Part shown: in pieces, positions 1 through 13,559 of the stretch
Numbering within the stretch: position 1 is the first letter of the stretch
Layout: each line of letters starts with the position of its first letter
NCBI RefSeq assembly: GCF_019578655.1
Contig: NC_063256.1
Coordinates: 8,432,001 to 8,496,000, forward strand
Source of the DNA: Ricinus communis
Lineage: Eukaryota; Streptophyta; Magnoliopsida; Malpighiales; Euphorbiaceae
Reading direction: 5' to 3'
DNA: 64,000 bases
Translations under genes and position numbers: made by a program
The notes under the pieces: generated by a model
Database searches by the model: none
Told to the model about the DNA's origin: nothing
The model's input: only the letters and a program-made list of their open reading frames with translations

Positions 1-1652
1 TCTATCATTCTCATTGTCAAGTTCCATTTCTTTTGCCACACTCCTCTTCACTCCATTATTTACAAGAAACAACATTGTCACTAGCTTGTAAATCCAAAGT
101 TATTAGAAACTCTCAAAATTCACAATCTCTTAGGGGTTTTTCTAGTGATACTGAAATTGATGATGACTGTAATGAGGATAACAAATGTGAAAGTGGCAAT
201 AATGATGGTGAAAAAATTAATTCAAGTGCGGACCCTGTGGAGGTTGATAGAGTATGCAAGGTGATTGATGAATTATTCGCGTTAGATAGGAACATGGAGG
301 CGGTTCTTGATGAATGTGGGATCAATTTATCGCATGATCTGGTTATTGATGTGTTGGAAAGATTTCGTCATGCCAGAAAACCAGCGTTTCGATTCTTTTG
401 CTGGGCTGGGGAAAAACAAGGTTTTGAGCATGATTCAAGGACTTATAATTCAATGATGAGTATACTTGCGAAAACTAGACAGTTTGAGACTGTGGTTTCG
501 ATGCTTGAAGAAATGGGTGGAAAAGGGGTTTTGACAATGGACACATTTTCAATTGCTATGAGAGCTTTTGCTGCTGCAAAGGAGAGGAAAAAGGCTGTTG
601 CGATGTTCGAGTTGATGAAGAAGTATAATTATAAAGTTGGAGTTGAGACTATCAATCATTTGCTTGATAGTCTTGGGAGGGCTAAGCTTGGAAAAGAAGC
701 TCAAGCGCTTTTTGAGAATTTGAAAGGTAGGTTTACGCCAAATTTGAGGACTTATACGGTGTTGCTTAATGGTTGGTGTAAGGTAAAGAATTTGATGGAG
801 GCAGGAAGCGTTTGGAATGAGATGATTGATAAAGGTTTTAAGCCTGATATTGTTGCACATAATATTATGCTAGAAGGGTTGTTAAGGAGTAAGCAAAGGT
901 CTGATGCAATCAAGTTGTTTATGGTCATGAAGGCCAAGGGCCCGTCACCTGATGTTCGTAGCTATACAATTTTGATTCGATATCTTTGCAGGCAATCAAA
1001 GATGGAAGAGGCAGTTGAATATTTTCAGGAGATGATTGATTCTGGGTGTAAGCCAGATGCTGCAGTTTATACATGTTTGATCACAGGATTTGGGAATCGG
1101 AAGAGGATGGACATGGTTTATGACTTGTTGAAGGAGATGAAAGAAGAGGGTTGTCCCCCTGATGGGCTGACTTACAATGCCCTTATTAAGTTGATGACCA
1201 GACTAAAGATGCCAGATGATGCTGCAAGAATATACAAGAAGATGACTCAGAGTGGAATTGAACCTACAATTCACACATATAACATGATCATGAAATCCTA
1301 TTTTCAGACAAGGAACTATGAAATGGGCCGAGCAGTTTGGGACGAGATGAGTAGGAAGGGGTTTTGCCCTGATGATAATTCTTACACTGTTTTAATTGGA
1401 GGGCTTATAAGTCAGGGAAGATCAGGGGAAGCTTGTAAATACTTAGAGGAGATGTTAGAGAAAGGAATGAAAGCTCCTCAGCTTGACTACAACAAGTTCG
1501 GGGCTGATCTATCTAGAGGTGGGAATCCTGACATACTAGAGGAGTTGGCCCAAAGATTGAAGTTCTCCGGGAAGTTTGGAGTCTCTAATGTTCTTGCAAG
1601 TTGGGCTGGGATGATCCAGAAGAGAGTTAAAAGAAGAGATTTGGCTCAATAG
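1..1652 (+). CDS. P-class PPR protein, organelle RNA-binding (5' end cut off by window edge)
   Basis: The open frame runs from the left edge to TAG at 1650-1652. The first ATG-like position near 33 is really a TTG, and bases 3-32 stay open in the same frame, so the true start lies outside the window. After an acidic, poorly conserved N-terminal part come about ten tandem 35-residue PPR motifs (such as TYTVLLNGWCKVKNL and SYTILIRYLCRQSKM), with no E or DYW extension. The tail is basic. PPR proteins of this class bind organellar transcripts for processing, stability or translation. The motif order and the C-terminal block around YEMGRAVWDEM match the Arabidopsis At3g62470/At3g62540 type, predicted mitochondrial. 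A targeting peptide would be in the missing part. There are no introns, as is usual for PPR genes. Confidence 0.95.
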   Translation, partial: YHSHCQVPFLLPHSSSLHYLQETTLSLACKSKVIRNSQNSQSLRGFSSDTEIDDDCNEDNKCESGNNDGEKINSSADPVEVDRVCKVIDELFALDRNMEAVLDECGINLSHDLVIDVLERFRHARKPAFRFFCWAGEKQGFEHDSRTYNSMMSILAKTRQFETVVSMLEEMGGKGVLTMDTFSIAMRAFAAAKERKKAVAMFELMKKYNYKVGVETINHLLDSLGRAKLGKEAQALFENLKGRFTPNLRTYTVLLNGWCKVKNLMEAGSVWNEMIDKGFKPDIVAHNIMLEGLLRSKQRSDAIKLFMVMKAKGPSPDVRSYTILIRYLCRQSKMEEAVEYFQEMIDSGCKPDAAVYTCLITGFGNRKRMDMVYDLLKEMKEEGCPPDGLTYNALIKLMTRLKMPDDAARIYKKMTQSGIEPTIHTYNMIMKSYFQTRNYEMGRAVWDEMSRKGFCPDDNSYTVLIGGLISQGRSGEACKYLEEMLEKGMKAPQLDYNKFGADLSRGGNPDILEELAQRLKFSGKFGVSNVLASWAGMIQKRVKRRDLAQ

Positions 1653-3144
1653 ATGCTGGAATGAGGCTGATGAGCACCAGCACTAACAGTATTCTGGTCA
1701 AACAATGGTCGAGAGATGGTGGTTTGACTTGTACAACTTATACATCTATGGTTTATGCCTGTATATTTTCCTAGTTACTGTATCCTGTTTTCTTTACCCT
1801 TATCCCTCTAATGCCAGTTTTTTTTGTACCTTTTGTGTTGAATATTTTCTTCTTCTTTTTTCTTTTTTTTTTTTCCCTTTTATTGTGGGTTGTTTTGCAT
1901 TTTCCCTCTTTCTTAGTTTTCTGTGGTAAAATTCATTGAATGTAAATAAGTCCATTTTTAAATGGCGGTGAATTCTTTTGCTCCTCTTGACCCTTGAACA
2001 AGGAAAAGGAAAAGGAAAAGGAAAAAGAAAAAGAAAAAGAAAAAGAAAAAGAAAATTAGTCTGCTCCTATTTGTGTTCTTATTTCTTCAGTGTATAATTC
2101 TTGTGTGAAGGCTGGAGATGTTGGGGAAGTATGCATTTTAGTGTGCGGTTGACATTTCAATGCAGCGATATTTATTGAATTGCCTTTCATCTTCAGTCAT
2201 ATTGCTTATTTAGTGCGCAAGTTGATTTTCATGAATTGGTTTCAGATCACCTGTGAATAGTAGGACAGAGCGTTTCCTGCGGCAGCTATTGTTTGCAGAT
2301 ATCTAAGTAGTCGAATCTCTTATCATTTCTTCTAGGAACTGTGTTATTCAAACGTCAGAATCTATCTGCCCTGTATGATCTTGCTCCGAGGTTAATTTAA
2401 ATGTTGGCGTCCTCCTATATACGTCCCATTTAAACACGGTCCTGTCAGCACCTCTCCTCTGTTTTTGTGGTAATCATATTCCAAGTTATTAGAGTGTAAG
2501 AATTTGCAGAGTTGTTCATTGAGCCGAGCATATACCTTCAATCTTGCATGATGGTGTAATTTATTACCAATATGGCTTGTGCTATTGGAGTATAACTTCT
2601 GAGATTTATTTGGTTATTATCGTCATCCTTTTTGGGCAGAAAGCAATATGCACGTTCAAAGTTATTTGCATTGATGAGGATGTTCTACTAACGCTCTGGA
2701 TATAGTAGGTCAAGGCTGCTCTATGCAGGATTTTCTGAATTTAAAAACATTATTATATGTCCCAGACACCGTTGTTATGGTAAGCTTGAGAACACGGATA
2801 TGATTAGAAGTGAAGCCTTATTTAAAAATTGGTCATATAATCTTTTATATGAAGATCGTACAGAATCTATTTGGATTACAAGAGATTCATTTTCCATACA
2901 TCAGTGATCAAATAAATCCCAATGAGGGAATCTTAATTAGACTTCCTTAAATAGAAATGGGAAAAAAGAATACAAATAAAGTTGACTTCTTCCATGGAAA
3001 CACAAATGTAGCTTTTCTATTAAATTGCTTTCACTTCTGTTCTCAGAGAGATTTTCTCTTATTCCCTTTGAAGAATTTTATTTTTTACTGATGGAGAAAA
3101 GGTATTTATGTGTGAGCCACTTTTCATCATAACTAGACGATCCA
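1653..3144. other. PPR 3' region and CKI1 upstream region
   Basis: No gene is supported here. T-rich sequence follows the PPR stop and probably belongs to its 3' UTR. A purine repeat lies at 2000-2055. The last few hundred bases should hold the CKI1 promoter and leader, but I could not pick a convincing TATA box or transcription start. Confidence 0.6.
2000..2055. repeat. Purine microsatellite, (AAGGAA)n grading into (AAAAAG)n
   Basis: About 56 bases of uninterrupted purine on the plus strand. It starts as a 6-base AAGGAA-type unit and changes to AAAAAG, which looks like a microsatellite that expanded and then mutated in steps. Confidence 0.9.
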
Positions 3145-6100
3145 ATGAAGCTCAGCTCAATCATAGCACCACGGCCTCTTTTCGTCTTCCTCCTTCTGGT
3201 ATTTTTATCTATTAACCGTTTTCTTCAGTATTTTATTTCTAATAAGCTATCAGAGGTTTGCTTATTTTCTATGTGATTGACTATTCAGGCGACTGGAGTA
3301 TTGCTGCTTCCAAGTGTAGTGATCCCATGGTGGTATAAGATCATTCAACAAATGAAAGACCAAGTTGATATGGACGCTAGTATGTCTAGCTCTGGAATGC
3401 AATCTGAAATTGAAAACACTGCTAAATTGTTGCACCCATTAAACTCTTCTGCAACAAATTTGGCAAGAATCTTGAGTTCATCTCTCAACGGAAGTACTCT
3501 CTCTCAACTTGCAATTCAGAACAAGGTTGACTTGCATTTATTTCTCTCATTAGTATTACAAGTTAAACGAATGGCTTGATTTGCCATGAGGCTAGGAACT
3601 CAATCTTTTCAGTTCCTGCCTCGTAATTCTAGTGATTATGGGTTCTAATCGATCAGTTATATGCCTTATGAGACTTTTGGAGATTAACAGAAAAAGGGAT
3701 TAATACGTGTTCTTTCCCCTTCATGCAGGTAGCTCCAATGTTGTTTCAAACATTTTCAGTAATTCCTCACATATCGCAGATTTCATATTTTGGATTGGAA
3801 GGTCCTTTTTTCGCCTACTATCGTGATGGCAACGAGACTTATGCAATATATTCTAACTCATCTATAGCTCCTTCCAATTCAAGCGCCCTAAGTCTACAAA
3901 TAAAATGCACTTGGTATAAGCAAGCTGCAGACCCTGACACAGGAAAACTATATGGAAATGCAAGTGAGTCTCAGGCTAACATCTTGGCTAATGCAAGTTG
4001 GATTCAAGAAGCCTTAAGTAGTGGTAATGGGCATGCCTCTATAGGAAATGGATGGAGCAGTGCTCAGGATATTATATTCCTTAATTCTGTTAGTATACTT
4101 GGACAAGGGGCTATCTCCTTAGGATTTCCAGTTAACGCAGTGATCAATTTCTTCAATGCAATAGAATTTTATGGTGGAAGCTTATGCTTGGCTACTGTAA
4201 AAGGAGACGTACTTTCAAACGGGCTACCTAACACTCAACTGGTGATAACAGGAAAATCAATTTCCTTTAACTTGATGAATTCGGATGGTGACCATATAGA
4301 TCATATAGGAAAAGTATCATGCATGCCTAATAAAGGCATGCTAAGGCCTTCACTTCTGAAGATTGGAGAAGCAAAGTACATGGCTTACTGTTCTCAACTG
4401 GAAATTATGGGAGTACAATCAGTATGCTCTAATTTATCGAATTTCTAATAGCATAGGGTCGGAATAATTACATGTCTAACATTACTCTATTTGGATTTCA
4501 GGTGTATGCACTGGCTTTCCCACACCATGGAGTAGTGAGTACTGTCGACAGGAGTACCAAAGTGGCTCTAATTTTATTGCTGGTAATGGTAGTTGCAGTC
4601 TTTATCTCAATTTTCAGTTTTGTAGTGCTGATGGTCAGGGCGGCAACTAGAGAGATACATCTATCTTCAGCACTGATAAGACAAATGGAAGCAACTCAAC
4701 AAGCAGAAAGGAAGAGCATGAATAAGAGTCTTGCCTTTGCTAGCGCTAGCCACGATATCCGTGCTGCCTTAGCAGGCATTACTGGGTTGATAGAGATAAG
4801 CTATGGAGAAGTATCTCCTTATGAATTACAGACGAATTTACATCAAATGGATGATTGTGCAAAGGATCTAGTAGGTAATTACTAATTAAGCTCATTTGAT
4901 TACTTAATAGCTTGATAAGTGAAATCTTTTTTTATTTTTTCCATTTTTGAACAATATTAAGATATTTGTTTCAGGTTTGCTGAATTCGATTCTTGATACG
5001 AGCAAAGTTGAAGCTGGAAAGATGCAGGTTGAATTAGAGGAATTTGATTTAGCCAACCTGCTTGAAGATGTAGTAGATTTGTTTCACCCTGTAGGTATGC
5101 AAAAAGGTTTAGATGTTATATTGGATCCTTGTGATGGATCTGTTCTTAAATTCTCTAATGTAAAAGGCGACAGGGGAAAGCTGAAACAAGTCCTCTGTAA
5201 TTTATTGGGCAATGCTGTCAAGTTTACTTCTGAAGGGCACGTATCGGTTCGAGCATGGGCACGGAAGCCCAGCTTGGAGGACAAGATTATTGCTTCCAGT
5301 CAGAAAGGACTCTGGAGACACTGCTCGTGTTGGTTTATGGAGCACAAAGATCATGATGCGGAAACCATGGATTCAATGAAGCAGAATCCCAACTGTATGG
5401 AATTTCTATTTGAAGTGGACGATACAGGTATAGGAATTCCGAAAGAAATGCAAAAATCAGTGTTTGAAAATTTTGTTCAGGCGAAGGAGACAGCTTTCGG
5501 GCAAGGAGGCACTGGCTTAGGACTTGGAATTGTTCAATCTTTGGTACGCAACTATAACTTTGACAGCCGTTGTTTTTCTGATCAATTTCCTTTGTAATTC
5601 AATACAAGAAACACCATTGATCTAACATCTCATTCTGCTTCAGGTACGTTTGATGGGTGGAGAAATAGGAATTGTTGATAAAGAGAACAACGAGAAGGGA
5701 ACATGCTTCAAGTTTAACACTTTCCTCATAACTTCTGAGATTCCTTCAACTAGTTACACAAGAGGTGACATTGAAATGGGAAGGGATTCCATATCCAATA
5801 AGGCACATCAATATTCAGAGCTGACTGTTAAAGCTCCTACTAGTTTTACTAGCTTTGCTGCCAGTCCCAGGTTGTCTATATTAGGTTCTAGTCTGAAGAT
5901 TGATGGATCTCATGTTGTTCTCTTGATCCAAAATAAACAGCGGCAAAGAATCGTTCAAAAGTTCATAGAGAGATTGGGGATAAGGATATCAGTTGTCAGC
6001 AAATGGGAACGCCTTTCTTCCACGCTAACCAAAATTAGATCTAAGCAGAATGTTTCACCTTACAGCTATTCAGGGAAATCAGATCTTGGTTCAAGGAATG

Positions 6101-7466
6101 AAATCTCTAGCAGTAGGCCAAAGAAGGATGTTCCTTTAAGTTACTTGGATGGGGCAGAACAAAAGCCACTTTCCCACAGAAGTAGCAGCAGCATTCTAAA
6201 AGGTGCTCCAAGCTTTATTTTGCTTGTGATTGATACTAGCACCGGACCATTTGAAAAACTCCAACAAGCTATAACTGAATTTAGAAGAGGCCTCCACAGT
6301 GCTCGTTGCAAGGTTGTTTGGTTGGACAAACCAACTTTGCGTAGAATTCATGGAGGCATTGAAGATGATATAATTGACTCAGATGATGAAATTTCGCTGA
6401 AACCATTTCATGGCTCTCGTTTGTATCACGTAATTAGGTTTCTACCAGAATTTGGGGGTACCTTGCACCATGGAGTTTCGTCATCCAAACCCAAGAGGGA
6501 AAGTACAATTCGAGCAAGAAAAGCTATTAAAGATCCTGGATCATCATCTGCAATTAAGTTACAACGTAGGCAACACTCACTTCAAGAAGGGCACATGGTA
6601 GTAGAGGGCAGCACAATTAGGGAGCACCACAAGACAACAGGACAATATCCAGCTAGAAAAGATTCAATTGGATCTTCAGAGATACATGATAGAGAATGTG
6701 GTAACCAAAGCAGTGATAAACCCTTGAGCGGGGTGAGATTCTTGGTTGCTGATGATGATCAAGCCTCCCGCATGGTAGCCAAGGGTAATCTTTCAAAACT
6801 CGGTGCGTCTGTTAAGCTTTGTGCAAATGGAGAGGAAGCTCTAGAACTAGTCCGTTACGGTCTACAAAACCAAAACAAAAATAGAAGATATTCCGTGGCT
6901 CCTTATGATTACATTCTAATGGACTGTGAGGTAAAGACTTTAGCAACTCTATTTCTCTTTTTGGTTATCATAAATATTATTGCTGATTAAAATGCATAGC
7001 TCATCCATGCACAGAGTGCTAGAATTAAGTAAAAATAGTCAATAGAAAGAGAACAAATACGGATCATGAAACTTAATTCAGTGCAATTAGTTGTCAAATG
7101 CAAAACTGCAAACAAGGGAGCTACGCATGGAACAGATAATGCTTAATTAATTGGAGTCCAGAAACAAATATCAAAACAAAATACATATCTTGCACAAACT
7201 AGCTAAACCACATGGTTCCTCTTTAAGAGTTCATTTTCTAACCTTGTTTGCTATTCTACCAGATGCCAATAATGAATGGGTATGAAGCAACGAGGCAGAT
7301 AAGATTAGAGGAGAGATCTTATGACATTCATATGCCCGTTATAGCATTAACAGCAGATGATGATAATGGCGAGAAGATGGAGGAGGCAGGAATGGATGAC
7401 CATCTGCACAAACCACTAAATAGAGATCAATTGCTGAAAGCCATAGGAATTAAGGAGTCCATATAG
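3145..7466 (+). CDS. CKI1: Hybrid histidine kinase CKI1 (CYTOKININ-INDEPENDENT 1)
   Basis: Seven exons: 3145-3198, 3289-3525, 3729-4421, 4502-4874, 4975-5543, 5644-6930, 7263-7466. All introns are GT-AG and the sum is 1138 aa, against about 1122 in Arabidopsis. An N-terminal membrane anchor (about 10-34) leads into a large extracytosolic domain without a CHASE fold. A second membrane span covers about 349-372. The kinase core follows: phospho-acceptor His412 in SASHDIR, N-box about 528-536, G1 about 602-606 and G2 631-637 (GTGLGLG). The C-terminal receiver has the acidic pocket Asp1012-1014, phospho-acceptor Asp1069 in ILMDCE and Lys1121, so all catalytic positions are intact. CKI1 feeds the His-Asp phosphorelay independently of cytokinin and is known in Arabidopsis for female gametophyte and vascular development. 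The last intron splits the receiver two codons after the phospho-Asp. The start gives a short hydrophobic N-terminus like that of the family. Confidence 0.96.
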
Positions 7467-8180
7467 TGCTTTTATATCTCATCTATCTTTTATGGTACTA
7501 ACCTTTCTTTAGAAGTCTTACACATGTGCAAATTTGAAGTACTAGTCTGCTATCTTTAAAACAATTTATGTCTAGACCAATATTTTGGCGCCTCATCATG
7601 ATTATACTCTCTTTATCTGCTAATAATATAGAAATGAGCATAGAAAGTCTAGAATAAGGTTTTGAATCAAGAGCAAGTTCTTTCATAATACAACCAAAAG
7701 AAGGGGAAAACGAAATGGTCTGTCCAGTCAATTTAATGGCTGGTTCCCTAGGTAGAAGCTGTAAGAAATGATAATCTATTTACAGGCTTAACATAAACTT
7801 CAAAAGATGCAGTGCTGTTAAAGCCAACATTCTGCCATTAGCATTTGCTACAAGAGGATTTAAAAAGCATCAGATCACTCTCATTTGTGTATCGACTAAT
7901 ATAATGTAAAAATACAACAGATGTGCTTGTAAAAACACAGACAGTTTCTGGAAAACATGTGCGTCAAAAGTGGAATTGCAGCACAAAAGGCAGTAGCCTA
8001 ATCATAACCACGTCTTTGCACAAAAACTATAAAATGTCAACTAGAAGGGATATGTAGCAATTCATGCAGCAGAAATACCTATAAGTTACTACTTGTGATA
8101 CTCTGCTAAAGGCACTTACAAACACAGAGAGAAGCTTTCCATGAATGTTATTGTGTTAGAGCCTAGAACAACAAGCGGAA
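7467..8180. other. Convergent 3' regions of CKI1 and the 94-aa gene
   Basis: The two flanking genes end toward each other here. I see AT-rich sequence compatible with two 3' UTRs and nothing else. Short open frames in the stretch have no recognisable motif. Confidence 0.6.
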
Positions 8181-8465
8181 TCAAGTAAGCTTAGTCTTCT
8201 TTGATTTAGCATGCGCTTGCTTATCAGCGATTTCTTCTTCATCGTCTGAAGACATTTCAACGAGTTCATCAGGGACATCACTGGGAGCATTGTGCTTGGT
8301 AATGAATTCCTTCAACACAGTCATGCTTTTCTCTTTTAAAGAAACCAATTCCTCAGATATGGTACTACCCTTGTCTGCATCGATAGAGTAGATTTCTGAT
8401 CCAAGTTTAATTATGGCTTTAACACGAGACGCTTGAGTAACTGCATCATGAGCTTGAGCCTCCAT
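8181..8465 (-). CDS. Small acidic protein of unknown function, 94 aa
   Basis: Single coding exon, ATG at 8465-8463 and TGA at 8183-8181. I do not recognise the family. The protein has a helical-looking middle (about 12-58, many Lys, Glu and Leu), then an acidic patch (MSSDDEEE, about 70-77) and a basic tail (KSKKTKL) that could act in nuclear targeting. There is no signal peptide or membrane span. Gene structure supports it as real: just upstream on the minus strand is a good acceptor (TTTACAG ending at 8483), and at 8847/8846 a donor (CTCGG|GTAGC) closes a GC-richer exon, so a 5' UTR intron of about 364 bp is likely. It sits between CKI1 and the DIM1A relic. Function is unknown. Confidence 0.7.
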   Translation of the reverse strand: MEAQAHDAVTQASRVKAIIKLGSEIYSIDADKGSTISEELVSLKEKSMTVLKEFITKHNAPSDVPDELVEMSSDDEEEIADKQAHAKSKKTKLT

Positions 8466-8847
8466 TATCTCCCTTGGAAAATCTGTAAATTTTCAAAATA
8501 CTTCATATCTGATATCGACTTTCAGAGGATCAAAAGTATCTTCACAGAAAGCACTGCTTAAAAGCAGGTTCACTCAGTTTCCAAAGAATGCTTAAACATA
8601 CAAACTTTCAAGCTTCAAAGAATTCACAGCATGCATCTCATTATTAGTATTTCAAAGAAAAAGAATCTTCCTTTATTGATTCACGTAAAATTGCACAAAT
8701 ACATTAACTTCAATGATAACGAGCATTAACATTTGCAGTAAACTGAGGAAATTTTTTAAGACGGGAAGCTACTCAAGAAATTAACATTAATCTTACGAGA
8801 GAAATTAGTTGGCTAAAGAAACGGAGAAAGGAAACAAAAAAGCTACC

Positions 8848-9852
8848 CGAGGAAGAGCGAGGGATGAAGGCAGAGAAGTAGTCGACTTTGAGAAGCAGAG
8901 CTGCGGCGGATAAGAACAGGAGTTCTTCTCCGTTTTTCTCAAGATTTATTTCACAAAGTCCACGTGTTTTATCAACTTAGCAATAGCGCACCCTCATTTT
9001 TTAAAAATTACAGTTGTTGCCCCTCATTTCCAAAAGTTTGTGCTGATTGGCTGATTTATAAAGCACATCATTTGAAAGCTTAGGTTTGCCGCTAATCACT
9101 AACCCAATGCAAATGAGAATCAACTCAAATGTAGACCACTTCTTTTAAAAATAATAAATAATATATTCCCCATATAAATGGCTTTTTATTTATTTATTTA
9201 TTTTCTGAGATTAGTTATGGCTATTTAAAATAGGAGGCTTTGTAATAGATATTATTACATAAACAGTGTCAAATTTTATTTTTTTTGGATTTCTTGCTAT
9301 TTGTGTGGTTTATCTTTTTTTTTTTATTATTATTTATAAAGGACTACTAAAGAGTTTGATATACTTTATTAAAAAAATAAGATACTAAAACAGCAAAAAA
9401 TTAAAAAAATCCACACACCATTTATTAACAATAATACCCTTTACAATATCATAAGAAAATAAGGACTTATTTATTATTAGTTATAACCTTCCAAATCATT
9501 ACCCACAGTTTTATTTTATTTACTTTTCATTTTATATGAAATTAAGTAAACATAATTTCATTAGCGGAGGCAGAAGAATGCAGTTTACTTGCTCAGGGTA
9601 ACAAATAAGCATCGAAGTCTAAACTTTCTCTTTGCTTCAGAGCCGGAATGCCATCATCATCAGATACATTCGAGTACCTTAAAACCGAATAATAGTCCAG
9701 GTGTACGTTTCAGTAGGAGCTAGCTATTACATCCTGGAATATTTTCAGGCACAGTACAGGATGCTGTCAAAATCAAGCAAAACAAAAAATCGGGCAGAAC
9801 TTCAGGGAAAAATTGGAAAAGAAAAAGAGGTGACATCTAAAGCCTCAACTGA
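8848..9852. other. Leader of the 94-aa gene and AT-rich spacer
   Basis: The first 100 bases or so are GC-richer and probably hold the 5' UTR exon and start site of the minus-strand 94-aa gene. The rest, to the end of the DIM1A relic, is A/T-rich with T-runs and short TTTA repeats near 9190. No gene is visible. Confidence 0.5.
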
Positions 9853-11112
<1,260 letters not shown>

Positions 11113-12339
11113 CGATTTTAGGTTTTCAAGAATCTCTTCCTTCGTTTATATGAAACTTATGTTGTCTGCCAAATTTCCCCACAACGTTACAACGTAAAGC
11201 TAACAAACAGGTTTCTAAGACACCGGAGTCACTGCCCGGCTTAAGTGGCAGTTTTGCCCCGGAACTTGTATGCAAGGTCTAATTTACATTGTGGCCTAAT
11301 AACGCTAAAGGTTATTCATTTGGTTAAACCCAAGTCTTAGAGATTCTATTGCACTCATCTTTATCTTTATCACCAAGTGAGCATATTGAAAAGGATAAAA
11401 ATATATTAACATCCGACTTTCTTTTTCTCTTTCTCTTTATTTCTTTATTCTATATCACATGTATCTTTTCTTTCTCTCTTCTATATCATCGCCATTGTAG
11501 ACCATCATCTACCTTCCATTGATGATCTTGTTCAACAAGAGCTCATTGTCATTAGAATTCGTCAACAAAAATAGCTTGTCTTTATGTCATTCTTCCTTTA
11601 TCTATTCTATCCTACTGCCTTCATCAAGAATAATATGGATCACGGTTGACAATCAACAAGAGCTTATCATCACTGCAGTTCATCAATAAATAATAGTAGA
11701 TCGTGTCTTTTCAATTTAAATTTAGCACTCATATTAAAAATAGTATAAGTTTTTGAGATCTTATCTTCTTTGCTTATATTAGCTATAACTAATCAAAGAA
11801 AAATTTTCAAATATGCCAATAGAGAAAGTTGATCTATATCTCTAAAATTCCATTCCATTTCTATGAACCAAAATTTAACCCCATCTACTGCGATCAAGAG
11901 CATTATTTCACAGTGAAGATTTCAAATTACAGAGTTACGAATGAGAGAAAAGTCTTGAAAAATAAGAGGCGGTTGTTATAGGTGATAATAATTGAATAAA
12001 AAGTTATTGATCATATAATCGTATCTATCTTTAGTTGGAACTGTAACGAGGGTGGATGGCAATGAGAAAAACAAAGATGACGGTGATAGAAAGGTAGAAA
12101 AATAGGAGTGAGAAACTAGTGTTGATGGAGGATATCCGTATCTTTTTCAAACAAAAGGCTAAAAAATGGTTCTTATTCTGAGATAATATATGGAGATGGA
12201 ACATGATTATTTCATTGATATGGTTGGATTAGCACATAACCAATGGTGTGAAAATGATGAATCATAGGTTGATCTTATCGAGGTTTGAATTCTATCTTAG
12301 AAAGAGAATCAAGAGAAGAGAGAAAGAGCTATACTATCA

Positions 12340-12345
<6 letters not shown>
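11113..12345. other. Unassigned intergenic DNA
   Basis: The first 100 bases are the old DIM1A upstream region. I recognise no gene in the remainder. Two segments around 11530-11590 and 11650-11710 share phrases such as CAACAAGAGCT and look like an imperfect direct repeat about 120 bases apart, possibly decayed transposon or viral DNA. Confidence 0.4.

Positions 12346-12403
<58 letters not shown>
12346..12403. repeat. (TA)n microsatellite at the edge of the viral insertion
   Basis: About 58 bases of near-perfect TA dinucleotides. Sequence resembling the virus coat-protein region starts directly at its right edge (frame open from about 12403), so the tract marks the left junction of the pararetrovirus insertion. 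Confidence 0.97.
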
Positions 12404-12405
<2 letters not shown>

Positions 12406-12790
12406 AGAAATCAGCGATTTACTCTCTCCTCTATTAAGAGATTATACGACCAGCAAGAATTATTCGAGAGATTGTCTCAATGAGATTTGATTGTTCAAAA
12501 GGCTTGTAACAAAAGCCACCTCAAGGTTAAATGTTTCTCCAATTGTGTCTGCTTCAGTCACAAGAAGAAAATCAAACACCATTACCAAAAATACTCTCAT
12601 AATAGAAATAAAGAGTTCAAAGAAAAAAAGCCATATACAAAAAAATTTAGGTACTTCCGGAAAAAGAGGAATCAAGGCATCAAATCAAACAGATGCTATA
12701 TCTGTTGAAAGAAAGGGCATTATGCTAAGGATTGCCCTCAAAATCCGGAAAAGGCAGCAAGAATGATCCAACAAGTTAGCATGTCCATGT
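12404..12790 (+). pseudogene. Viral coat-protein 3' part with broken CCHC zinc knuckle
   Basis: One frame from 12403 shows a Lys/Arg-rich stretch followed by a CX2CX4HX4C zinc knuckle, the RNA-binding signature at the C-terminus of caulimovirid coat proteins. A TGA at 12706-12708 falls directly after the second Cys, inside the knuckle, and another TGA lies near 12481. The N-terminal part of the coat protein is absent. Confidence 0.8.
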
Positions 12791-12947
12791 CTCTACCAGA
12801 TTCATTTGAAGAAGTATAGAGTCTCTATTATCATAACAAGACGATCTCACTCCAGAAAGTCTCTTTGGAATAGAAGAAGAACATTCAGACTCTACTGATT
12901 CCTCAGAAGAGTCCTCCTCAAATTATGATGATGATGAAATTCCAATC

Positions 12948-13547
12948 TTGATGATCAGTTTTTCCTCAAAAAAAGAAAAGGACATACTAGCAAATGTGAT
13001 GCAGTACCCTTTCTCTCCATCTCTAGTTCCCGAGTTATCTCAACTTGCTACTAAGATTGCTCCAGTACCTTATGTTCCTATACAAGTCTTACCTTCAAGA
13101 TACTCAAAACTTGTCTCAGTCATAGTTTTCTTTGACACTGGAGCCCAGAAAAGCATGATGAATTCTGAAGTTCTCCCATCTGAACACTGGAAGTCTCATA
13201 TTCAGTTTTTCAGAACGGCAAATGGCCAAACTTTCAAGACTACCTTGATCACAAAACAAAAAATCGGGATACAGTTCTTTCCTGATTGTGTGGTATGGAC
13301 GCACATCATTGGCTCAGATCTTCCAAATAAAGACCTCTTAATAGGTTTTGATGTTTATCATCAAGCTCAAAGGCTTCAAATTCTTCTCAATGAAATAAAG
13401 TTCAAGAGGCAATTCCGTCCATACACAGATACTTATAATCTGTTCACCATAGCAAATACAGAACCACCATTCCTGCAATACAAGGAAAAATTCCTTCCTT
13501 TCTGTCCAGAATCCCATTCACATTTTCGACATCCACTACCCTTGTGA
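12948..13547 (+). pseudogene. Viral aspartic protease domain remnant
   Basis: A 199-codon open stretch contains the retropepsin-type active-site triad DTGA (bases about 13134-13145, preceded by FF) and the downstream hydrophobic-Gly motif (LLIGFD) expected of this fold. In the virus this domain cuts the polyprotein. It lies between the zinc knuckle and RT as in Caulimoviridae, but in a different frame from both, so it is cut off by frameshifts. It ends in a stop at 13545-13547. Confidence 0.8.
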
Positions 13548-13559
13548 AAAAATCTCCAG

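Noticed and set aside
1705..1929. 74-codon Phe-rich open frame after the PPR gene
   Set aside because: The sequence is T-rich 3' UTR, so runs of Phe are expected; no sign of selection on a protein.
12491..12766. 91-codon plus-strand open frame starting near 12491
   Set aside because: It is a shadow frame of the viral coat-protein region; the real zinc knuckle reads in the neighbouring frame.
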